From the NCBI GenBank assembly GCA_045600525.1, contig JAZRYC010000114.1, forward strand, positions 1-9,424: a stretch of DNA of 9,424 bases, read 5' to 3'. Made by a program: the position numbers and the translations under genes. The notes under the pieces are model-generated. The model worked only from the letters and a program-made list of their open reading frames with translations, searched no databases and was not told the origin of the DNA. The DNA is from F23-D06 sp045600525. Lineage in GTDB: Bacteria; Bacteroidota; Bacteroidia; Bacteroidales; WCHB1-69. Below, in pieces: positions 1-5,968 of this stretch (within the stretch, counting starts at the first letter, position 1; each line of letters starts with the position of its first letter).

Positions 1-923
1 GTCAGCAGTATTCACAGTTTCAGCTAGTCGTGGTGAACGATCATTCTCATGACGATACGGAATTGCTGGTGAAAGAGTATCAGAATCAGTATGACAACAT
101 CAAGTTGGTCAATCTAGATTCTGCTGTGTCCACTATTCGAGGCAATAAGTTTGCCTTATCTATGGGAATCCGTTGTGCGGCCTATGAACACATTATTATC
201 ACGGATGCTGAATGTTGTCCGGCGTCGGCGCACTGGATTGAACGTATGGCGGAGAATTTTGTTTCGCAGACGAAAATCGTTATCGGCTACAGCTCTTTTG
301 AGAAGAAGAGAAACCCCTTCAATCGCATGCTTCATTTTGACAATCTAACAAATGCCGTGCAGTTTTTCTCCTATGCGCAGGCTCACACGGCCTACCGGGC
401 GGATCTTCGAAATGTGGCATTCACCCGCGGACTCTTCTATGCCCAAAAGGGCTTTGCATCCCACAATCACATCAGTTGCGGCGAAGAAGACATCTTTATT
501 AGTAAGGCTTCCAATAAAACGAATACGTCTGTTGAATATTCTGTCGATTCATTCACCCAACTGCAGCATGCCCCTACACATAATGCATGGAAACGCCATA
601 AAATGGGCTTATATTACACCCTGAAATACAATACCTTCAAAAATAGGTTCCTATTGAAAGCCTACGCAGGAATCAATCTTTTGTTCTATGCCTTGTTGGT
701 TCTAGCGATTTTGGCTACGATGAAAAACATGATACTTCTATCCATTGCATTAGGAATTGCCGTTGCACGCATCGTCAGTCAGTATCTTGTATTTGGCTTT
801 GCAGCTAAAAAGCTCAATGAAAGACAGACCATTCCCTTCCTTATCGTCTATGACGTAATCTTCGCCCTGTTGAACCCTCTGTATTATCTGTCTGCTCAAA
901 TATACCATCATAAGTTTTTGTAA
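1..923 (+). CDS. Family 2 glycosyltransferase, membrane-anchored (5' end outside window)
   Basis: The reading frame is open from the first bases of the window, so the gene begins upstream and about 306 codons are visible. The first residues, QFQLVVVNDHSHDDT, are the end of a GT-A nucleotide-binding strand with the VNDHS motif of family 2 glycosyltransferases. The TDAE segment (Asp at 204-206, second acidic residue at 210-212) fits the metal and sugar-nucleotide DxD-like site. A GEED motif at 480-491 fits the acceptor-site catalytic base region, and a WKRHK segment follows where QxxRW-like motifs usually lie. The C-terminal 90 residues carry about three hydrophobic helices, so the enzyme is probably held in the inner membrane with its catalytic domain in the cytoplasm. 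Family knowledge suggests transfer of a sugar from a nucleotide donor to a lipid or surface polysaccharide; donor and acceptor cannot be read from the sequence. The stop codon overlaps the start of the sigma factor gene. Confidence 0.9.
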   Translation, partial: QQYSQFQLVVVNDHSHDDTELLVKEYQNQYDNIKLVNLDSAVSTIRGNKFALSMGIRCAAYEHIIITDAECCPASAHWIERMAENFVSQTKIVIGYSSFEKKRNPFNRMLHFDNLTNAVQFFSYAQAHTAYRADLRNVAFTRGLFYAQKGFASHNHISCGEEDIFISKASNKTNTSVEYSVDSFTQLQHAPTHNAWKRHKMGLYYTLKYNTFKNRFLLKAYAGINLLFYALLVLAILATMKNMILLSIALGIAVARIVSQYLVFGFAAKKLNERQTIPFLIVYDVIFALLNPLYYLSAQIYHHKFL

Positions 924-1531
924 TGGAAAATCCCTGCACTACAGACAAAGCGAAACGCGATTATATTTTATTGCGCCAGGCCCTTGACAATAACGATCAG
1001 AAGGCCTATGCGGAATTAATGAGACTCTATCGTGACAGCATTTACTTTATGCTGATTAAAATTGTGAAGAACAGTGATGATGCAGAAGATCTTACATTGG
1101 AGACTTTTGGAAAGGCTTTTCGCTATTTGGATAAATATTCTCCACAATACGCCTTCTCCACATGGCTCTTCCGCATCGCGGTCAATAACAGTATTGACTA
1201 TATTCGTCATAAAAACAACTCTCCGCAATGTGTGGAAGACGAACTTTATGCTGAAGGTCAGGAAATGCTTATTGACAAATCCGAAGCCAATGTCTCGCCC
1301 AATCCGGAAGAAGAAGTCATGGGCAAACAACGGATGCAAATGCTCCGTTGTGCTGTGCGGCAATTGCCAGAGAAATATCGCAAAGTAGTGGAACTTCGCT
1401 ATTATGAAGATCTTTCCTATGAAGAAATTGCCGAACGATTGAACATTTCCCTAGCCAATGTGAAAATCCAACTCCTAAGAGCTAAAAATATGCTGTCGCA
1501 GTTGATGGTAAATGTTCGAAACGCCATTTAA
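923..1531 (+). CDS. ECF-type RNA polymerase sigma factor (sigma-70 family)
   Basis: The 202-residue product has the two-domain layout of extracytoplasmic-function sigma factors. Region 2 spans about residues 27-97, with the DAEDLTLETF core-binding helix (53-62) and a FSTWLFRIAVNNSIDYIR stretch (78-95) that would melt and read the -10-like element. An acidic, low-complexity linker follows (about 98-138). Region 4 (141-194) has a helix-turn-helix at about 164-190 (LSYEEIAERLNIS) that would contact the -35-like element. The ATG at 923 shares its A with the TAA of the glycosyltransferase gene, which implies translational coupling and one transcript. ECF factors usually sit beside an anti-sigma gene with a membrane helix, but the next gene here is an acyl-CoA ligase. 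No anti-sigma candidate is visible on either side, though the region upstream of the glycosyltransferase is not seen. The regulon cannot be inferred. Confidence 0.93.
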   Translation: MENPCTTDKAKRDYILLRQALDNNDQKAYAELMRLYRDSIYFMLIKIVKNSDDAEDLTLETFGKAFRYLDKYSPQYAFSTWLFRIAVNNSIDYIRHKNNSPQCVEDELYAEGQEMLIDKSEANVSPNPEEEVMGKQRMQMLRCAVRQLPEKYRKVVELRYYEDLSYEEIAERLNISLANVKIQLLRAKNMLSQLMVNVRNAI

Positions 1532-1542
1532 CGAAAAGATTG

Positions 1543-1550
1543 TATCTTTG
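1543..1550 (+). promoter_or_regulatory. Bacteroidota -7 promoter element for the acyl-CoA ligase operon
   Basis: TATCTTTG matches the TAnnTTTG element used by the primary sigma factor of Bacteroidota. Transcription would begin about 5-7 bases downstream, giving a leader of roughly 15 bases before the ATG at 1572. No clear TTTG-type -33 box is seen at the expected distance. The element lies only 12 bases after the sigma factor stop, so the ligase operon probably has its own start as well as any read-through. Confidence 0.7.
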
Positions 1551-1571
1551 CACGCTTAACCAAATCGCACA

Positions 1572-3335
1572 ATGGAGGTAACCAGACTATTTGACTTATT
1601 GGACCGCAGTTTGAAAGAGTTTCCCAAAGAGGATGCCGTATGCGGCAAGGAAAACGGTATTTGGGTAAAACACAGTACCCAAAACTATGTTGATACCGTG
1701 AACAACATCTCCTATGGATTGATGCAGCTCGGCATTAGTCGCGGTGACTGTATTGCAACGATTACCCCGAATAGGCCCGAATGGAATTTCCTCGACATGG
1801 CTATTATGCAGATCGGGGCCATCCACGTAGCCATCTATCCAACCATCAGTGAAAGCGACTACAACTACATTCTTCACCATGCTGACATCAAGCTGGTATT
1901 TGTGTCGGGTTGGGAACTGTTGCGTAAAATCAATAACATCATTGAGAACATTCCATCTCTCAAGGATCGTGTCTATACCTTTAGAAATCTTCGTGGATAT
2001 CGGCATCTTAACGAACTCATTGAATTGGGAAAATCAAACCCCAGTCCGCAATATCTTAAGCAGATCAAGGACAGTATTACCCCGCAGGATGTCGTTTCCA
2101 TTGTTTATACATCCGGCACTACGGGAAACCCAAAAGGTGTGATGCTTACCCATGAGAATTTTCTTGCTAATGTGCGAGGCATTTTGCCGATTATTCCCAC
2201 CACGGGATACAATAGAATCCTCAGCTATCTCCCACTCTGCCATGTGTACGAACGAATGATGAACTACGCTTGGCATTATTTGGGACTCTCCTTCTATTAT
2301 GCGGAGAATCTTGCTAAGATTCAAGATAACATGGTTGAACTGAAGCCGGATATCTTCACGACTGTTCCGCGTCTTTTAGAGAAAATCTACGACAAGATCA
2401 TCATGAAGGGACGAAAGCTCAAAGGAATTAAGCGGAAATTGTTCTTTTGGGCCAATGATGTGGCGTTGGAGTTTGATTTCAATAAGAAGAAATCCTATTA
2501 TTGGAAACTCAAAATTGCTCGGAAACTGGTTTTAAATCAATGGTACAAGGCCCTTGGTGGCAGTATTAAGGTGATTGTGACGGGCGGCGCAGCTATCCAA
2601 CCCAAAATTTCCAAGGTGTTTTGGGCAATGGGCATAGCCGTTTTGGAAGGCTATGGCACAACGGAGACTTCCCCCGTGATTGCCGTCAGTGATTTCTTTA
2701 AAGGCGGTTTGGAATTTGGCACGGCAGGACACATCCTGCCTGGTACGCAGGTGAAGATTGCAGACGACGGAGAAATACTCACCCGCGGCAAACATGTCAT
2801 GAAAGGCTATTACAAAGATCCCGAAATCACCAAGGAATCCATTGACGAAGAGGGGTGGTTCCATACGGGCGACCTTGGAAAAATCACTCCCGAAGGCCGA
2901 TTGAAGATCACGGGAAGAAAGAAGGAAATGTTTAAGACCGCTTTTGGGAAATATGTCGTGCCGACCATTATTGAGAATAAGATTTCCGAAGACTCCTTGA
3001 TCGACAACATTATGGTGGTGGGCGAAAACAAACAGTTTGCGGCTGCCCTCATTGTTCCGAATTTCATTGACCTTCGCTCCTGGTGCCAGGGAAAAGATAT
3101 TCCCTATACAACCAATGAGGAAATGATTAAACATCCGGAGGTGATTAAGAAATACAATAAGATTATTGAATATTATAATCAGTTCTTTGGCGATACTGAG
3201 AAGGTTAAGCGCTTTACCTTAATTGGCTATGAATGGTCAATTCAGACGGGTGAACTCACCCCTACCCTCAAACTCAAACGAAACAGACTCTTGGAAAAAT
3301 ACCATGATCAAATAGAAGAATTATTCAGTAAATAA
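1572..3335 (+). CDS. Long-chain fatty acid--CoA ligase (AMP-dependent synthetase, FAA1 type)
   Basis: This 587-residue protein is a full-length member of the ANL adenylating superfamily. The phosphate-binding loop YTSGTTGNPKGV begins at Tyr179. The adenine-side motif EGYGTTE covers residues 359-365, and GWFHTGDLG with the ribose-binding Asp434 follows. The hinge is TGRKKEMFKTAFGKYV (447-462). Such enzymes activate a fatty acid with ATP to an acyl-adenylate and then pass it to coenzyme A in the cytoplasm. The length and the C-terminal GKYV motif fit the long-chain (COG1022) branch better than acetyl-CoA synthetases; chain length preference is inferred. There is no signal peptide or long membrane helix. 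It starts a probable operon with cysS, whose ATG lies 10 bases after this stop. In free-living Bacteroidales these ligases are thought to recycle or take up fatty acids for membrane lipids. Confidence 0.93.
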   Translation: MEVTRLFDLLDRSLKEFPKEDAVCGKENGIWVKHSTQNYVDTVNNISYGLMQLGISRGDCIATITPNRPEWNFLDMAIMQIGAIHVAIYPTISESDYNYILHHADIKLVFVSGWELLRKINNIIENIPSLKDRVYTFRNLRGYRHLNELIELGKSNPSPQYLKQIKDSITPQDVVSIVYTSGTTGNPKGVMLTHENFLANVRGILPIIPTTGYNRILSYLPLCHVYERMMNYAWHYLGLSFYYAENLAKIQDNMVELKPDIFTTVPRLLEKIYDKIIMKGRKLKGIKRKLFFWANDVALEFDFNKKKSYYWKLKIARKLVLNQWYKALGGSIKVIVTGGAAIQPKISKVFWAMGIAVLEGYGTTETSPVIAVSDFFKGGLEFGTAGHILPGTQVKIADDGEILTRGKHVMKGYYKDPEITKESIDEEGWFHTGDLGKITPEGRLKITGRKKEMFKTAFGKYVVPTIIENKISEDSLIDNIMVVGENKQFAAALIVPNFIDLRSWCQGKDIPYTTNEEMIKHPEVIKKYNKIIEYYNQFFGDTEKVKRFTLIGYEWSIQTGELTPTLKLKRNRLLEKYHDQIEELFSK

Positions 3336-3345
3336 AATATTCATT

Positions 3346-4839
3346 ATGATAAATACAGACAACAAAGGCAAAGTTTTCCTCTATAACACGCTCTCAAAGA
3401 GAAAAGAATTACTCAAACCTATCGTTCCCGACCATATCGGACTCTATGTTTGCGGTCCTACGGTATATGGGGAACCCCATCTCGGCCATGCCCGTCCGGC
3501 CGTGACTTTCGACTTGGTGTTCCGATATCTCACGCATATCGGATATAAAGTACGCTATGTGCGAAATATTACTGATGTCGGTCACCTTGAACATGACGCG
3601 GACGAAGGCGAGGACAAGATTGCAAAAAAGGCTCGTTTGGAACAACTTGAACCAATGGAAGTGGCTCAATACTACATGGACAGCTACCATCGTGCGATGG
3701 ATGCGCTGAATGTGAAAGGGCCTTCTATTGAGCCCCGAGCCTCTGGGCATATCATCGAACAAATTGAAATGGTTCAGAAAATTCTGGATAAGGGATTTGC
3801 CTACGTCTCCGATGGCTCTGTCTATTTTGACGTGCAGAAGTTTGACAAAGAGTTTGGCTATGGAAAGTTGTCCGGTCGCGTCTTGGACGAGTTGATTGCC
3901 AACACCCGCGAATTGGATGGACAAAGCGAGAAACGCAATCCTGCTGATTTTGCACTTTGGAAAAAGGCGGCACCCGAACATATTATGCGCTGGAATTCTC
4001 CTTGGAGCGTAGGATTCCCCGGATGGCATATTGAATGCACGGCAATGAGTACTAAATATTTGGGTGAACAATTCGATATTCATGGTGGTGGCATGGACCT
4101 CCTCTTCCCACATCATGAATCCGAAATCTGCCAAAGCACTGTTGCCAATGGAAACTCTTCTGTTCGCTATTGGATGCACAATAACATGATCACCATCAAC
4201 GGTCAGAAAATGGGTAAGTCCTTAGGTAACTTTATTACACTGAACGAGTTTTTCACAGGCTCACACAAATTGCTCTATCAGGCTTATTCTCCCATGACCA
4301 TCCGTTTCTTTGTATTGCAGGCACATTATCGCGGCACGGTGGATTTTAGCAACGAAGCACTCCAATCGGCTGAAAAGGGCATGGAAAAACTTTATGCGGC
4401 TGAACGCGCGTTGGATAAACTCAAAGCATCCGATAAATCAACAGAAGATATTGAAAATTGGGTAATCCGTTGCTATGAGGCCATGAATGACGATTTCAAC
4501 AGTCCCAAGGTTATTGCCGAACTCTTTGAAGCTGCCCGTATCATCAACGCCGTTAAGGATGGACACGCTTCCCTTACGGCAGCAGATATTGAGTTGTTGC
4601 AAAACAATTTCCGTACGTTCTTCTTTGATATTCTGGGCATGAAACCGGAGACCATTACAGTTGGAGGTCAGGACGGCAGTGACACTTTGGATAAAGTGAT
4701 GCAGCTTGTTCTAGCCATTCGCCAGGATGCCAAAACCAATAAAAACTGGGCTATATCCGATAAGATTCGAGATGATTTGAAAGAAGCTGGCATTTCTGTG
4801 AAAGATACCAAAGATGGCGCAGAGTGGTCACTATCCTAA
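3346..4839 (+). CDS. cysS: Cysteine--tRNA ligase
   Basis: The 497-residue product is a complete class I cysteinyl-tRNA synthetase, which charges tRNA-Cys with cysteine in the cytoplasm. The HIGH motif appears as HLGH at residues 45-48, in the context GPTVYGEPHLGHARPAV. The KMSKS motif appears as KMGKS at 288-292. The zinc site that selects cysteine is intact: Cys36, Cys231, His256 and Glu260 correspond to Cys28, Cys209, His234 and Glu238 of the E. coli enzyme. The spacing between the first two cysteines is 14 residues longer than in E. coli, so there is a modest insertion in the catalytic or connective domain. The helical anticodon-binding domain occupies roughly the last 140 residues. The gene follows the ligase gene by 10 bases and precedes a small exported protein by 21, so it probably shares their transcript. 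No T-box or other leader is visible, as expected for this phylum. Confidence 0.97.
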   Translation: MINTDNKGKVFLYNTLSKRKELLKPIVPDHIGLYVCGPTVYGEPHLGHARPAVTFDLVFRYLTHIGYKVRYVRNITDVGHLEHDADEGEDKIAKKARLEQLEPMEVAQYYMDSYHRAMDALNVKGPSIEPRASGHIIEQIEMVQKILDKGFAYVSDGSVYFDVQKFDKEFGYGKLSGRVLDELIANTRELDGQSEKRNPADFALWKKAAPEHIMRWNSPWSVGFPGWHIECTAMSTKYLGEQFDIHGGGMDLLFPHHESEICQSTVANGNSSVRYWMHNNMITINGQKMGKSLGNFITLNEFFTGSHKLLYQAYSPMTIRFFVLQAHYRGTVDFSNEALQSAEKGMEKLYAAERALDKLKASDKSTEDIENWVIRCYEAMNDDFNSPKVIAELFEAARIINAVKDGHASLTAADIELLQNNFRTFFFDILGMKPETITVGGQDGSDTLDKVMQLVLAIRQDAKTNKNWAISDKIRDDLKEAGISVKDTKDGAEWSLS

Positions 4840-4860
4840 TAGGTTATTAAATATGATAAG

Positions 4861-5244
4861 ATGAGGCGGATTTTAGTCATTTGGGGACTATTGTTTCTGG
4901 GATTTCTTTTTTCCCAAGTAAATGAATTGCCCCAAAACGACATTTCGTGTCATAAGACTGATGTCGCTCATGTCCAAAATCCTCAAAAAGAGCAGACCGT
5001 TGTCATTCGTGACTTCCTGTTTGCCAATATTATTTGTTCCAATCAGACGGAAGGCAGTTCGCTGACGCGGATACCCACTCGTACGCTGCAGCAGATTCAA
5101 ACGGAGAAGTGGGCTGTCTGCACGAGCAACCAAATGGTATCCCATCTTATCAGGCATTATGCCGATAGAACGATATCTTCTTATAAGACAGAACCATACC
5201 CTAAAAATTATTACGTTTATTTTCTAAATAGGCTGACGTGCTGA
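4861..5244 (+). CDS. Small predicted exported protein of unknown function
   Basis: I do not recognise this 127-residue protein. Its N-terminus has a short basic start (MRR) followed by about 15 hydrophobic residues (LVIWGLLFLGFLFS), which looks like a signal peptide with possible cleavage near residues 18-20. There is no convincing lipobox. The remainder, about 109 residues, is polar with four cysteines (30, 59, 87, 127) that could form disulfides if it is periplasmic. The C-terminus is aromatic (NYYVYFLNRLTC), a pattern I associate only loosely with small uncharacterised Bacteroidales proteins. The ATG at 4861 is preferred because the upstream ATG at 4853 meets a stop after three codons. It starts 21 bases after cysS with no promoter element between, so it is probably the last gene of that operon and is followed by a hairpin. 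It could be a poorly conserved or even non-functional frame; a role cannot be assigned. Confidence 0.6.
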   Translation: MRRILVIWGLLFLGFLFSQVNELPQNDISCHKTDVAHVQNPQKEQTVVIRDFLFANIICSNQTEGSSLTRIPTRTLQQIQTEKWAVCTSNQMVSHLIRHYADRTISSYKTEPYPKNYYVYFLNRLTC

Positions 5245-5293
5245 TGTGCGCTTGCATAAGCAAACGTATGAACAAAACATCAACAATCAGCTT

Positions 5294-5322
5294 TTTGCCA
5301 CGAATGGTTTATACGTGGCAAA
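5294..5322 (+). terminator. Perfect 9-bp hairpin, probable terminator of the cysS operon
   Basis: TTTGCCACG (5294-5302) and CGTGGCAAA (5314-5322) are exact inverse complements separated by 11 bases, with two further wobble pairs possible at the base. A run of five T follows at 5325-5329. This fits an intrinsic terminator placed 50 bases after the small exported protein gene. The stem is only moderately GC-rich and the T run is interrupted by GG, so termination may be partial. The loop is itself complementary to downstream sequence (see the pairing feature), so a regulatory role is also possible. Confidence 0.6.
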
Positions 5323-5350
5323 GGTTTTTGTATATAATTATATAAACCAT
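5304..5350 (+). other. Loop-to-downstream complementarity (possible pseudoknot) around an AT palindrome
   Basis: ATGGTTTATA (5304-5313), which is the loop of the preceding hairpin, is perfectly complementary to TATAAACCAT (5341-5350). Between them lies the 14-base palindrome TATATAATTATATA (5331-5344), which overlaps the second arm. In RNA the first hairpin plus this 10-bp pairing would have the order of an H-type pseudoknot, or the two could be alternatives. In DNA the AT palindrome could be a protein binding site or an easily melted promoter region. No known riboswitch family was recognised. Confidence 0.45.
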
Positions 5351-5360
5351 ATTATATTTA
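5327..5360 (+). promoter_or_regulatory. Candidate promoter for the two-helix membrane protein gene
   Basis: A TTTG at 5327-5330 and a TATATTTA at 5353-5360 resemble the -33 and -7 boxes of Bacteroidota, with 22 bases between them, slightly longer than usual. The -7 box differs from TAnnTTTG only at the last base. Transcription would start near 5366, just before the ATG at 5375, so the upstream hairpin would not be in this transcript. The region is so AT-rich that a chance match is possible. Confidence 0.4.
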
Positions 5361-5374
5361 GAAAAATCGTAAAA

Positions 5375-5905
5375 ATGGAAAATTACACTCATATAGAAGA
5401 AGCTGTTAAGAATCTTCCCAAGGATGTCATTATCTCCAAAAGAAACAGCATTGCCACATCGATAGTCCTCATCATTGTAGGCATTTTAATGTTTGTCTTG
5501 GGAACCAAAAACATTGTATCTGCCGATTGCGTGAATATGATGATGATTGTATTCGGTCTCGGTCTGTTTATCTACGGCATTATCAAAATCTGCATGGATC
5601 TTTCCTCCTGCCATCATTTCTATGTTCCCACAGGAAAACGTCTAAAAAAATATAAGGTTTACATTGTTTCTGAAGACAAGAACAAATTGACTAATATGCT
5701 TAAGAACAACCAGCTTGTACAACTTTCTGAGATTCGCAAGGAGATGACTTCGGGTTGCATGCTGTATGTATTAACTACAGGAGATGGCGACTATTGCTTG
5801 GCGCAAGTGCTGGAATTTTCACAAGATGAGTATGTCGGATATGCTCCCATGGTGATATTCCAAGGCGAAGAGGCCACTGCTTTAGATCAATTTCTAAAAG
5901 CATAG
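5375..5905 (+). CDS. Predicted inner-membrane protein with two helices, unknown function
   Basis: I do not recognise the 176-residue product. A short polar N-terminus (1-24) is followed by two close hydrophobic helices, about 25-43 (ATSIVLIIVGILMFVLG) and 53-73 (VNMMMIVFGLGLFIYGIIKI), forming a hairpin. A soluble C-terminal domain of about 90 residues (85-176) mixes strands and helices. By the positive-inside rule the basic GKRLKKYK stretch after helix 2 puts that domain in the cytoplasm. The frame is open upstream to a GTG at 5246, but that extension would run through the inverted repeats and reads as low-quality sequence. The ATG at 5375 fits the candidate promoter and gives a sensible N-terminus. 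A strong terminator follows the stop by 15 bases, so the gene is probably monocistronic or the end of a leaky upstream transcript. Confidence 0.75.
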   Translation: MENYTHIEEAVKNLPKDVIISKRNSIATSIVLIIVGILMFVLGTKNIVSADCVNMMMIVFGLGLFIYGIIKICMDLSSCHHFYVPTGKRLKKYKVYIVSEDKNKLTNMLKNNQLVQLSEIRKEMTSGCMLYVLTTGDGDYCLAQVLEFSQDEYVGYAPMVIFQGEEATALDQFLKA

Positions 5906-5920
5906 GCAATATCATTCTTA

Positions 5921-5953
5921 AAAAAATGCCCCTCCGCAAAAGGGGCATTTTTT
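5921..5953 (+). terminator. Strong intrinsic terminator, symmetric
   Basis: AAAAAATGCCCCT (5921-5933) and AGGGGCATTTTTT (5941-5953) are exact inverse complements of 13 bp around a 7-base loop, CCGCAAA. The six T at the 3' arm make it a terminator for the membrane protein gene. The matching A tract on the other side would let it work on transcripts from the opposite strand too. Confidence 0.93.
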
Positions 5954-5954
5954 G

Positions 5955-5962
5955 TACTTTTG
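5955..5962 (+). promoter_or_regulatory. -7 promoter element of ygiQ
   Basis: TACTTTTG matches TAnnTTTG and is followed by CCGCCT and then the ATG at 5969. A start 5-7 bases beyond the G would fall at 5967-5969, giving a leaderless or nearly leaderless mRNA. The -33 position falls inside the preceding terminator stem and shows no TTTG, so the element match rests on the -7 box alone. Confidence 0.6.
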
Positions 5963-5968
5963 CCGCCT

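Noticed and set aside
2532..3134. Antisense open frame of 200 codons opposite the acyl-CoA ligase
   Set aside because: It is a shadow of a clear enzyme gene with all its motifs in the sense frame; nothing supports it independently.
3409..4179. Long antisense open frame (256 codons) opposite cysS
   Set aside because: It lies wholly within a strongly conserved gene, has no recognisable protein features or promoter, and is explained by codon usage on the other strand.
5252..5263. Short inverted repeat TTGC/GCAA after the small exported protein gene
   Set aside because: The stem is only four pairs and has no T tract. The larger hairpin 30 bases downstream is the better terminator.
5246..5374. 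GTG-initiated 43-residue extension of the two-helix membrane protein
   Set aside because: It runs through the inverted repeats and the AT-rich promoter-like region and has no family-like content. The ATG at 5375 gives a natural N-terminus.
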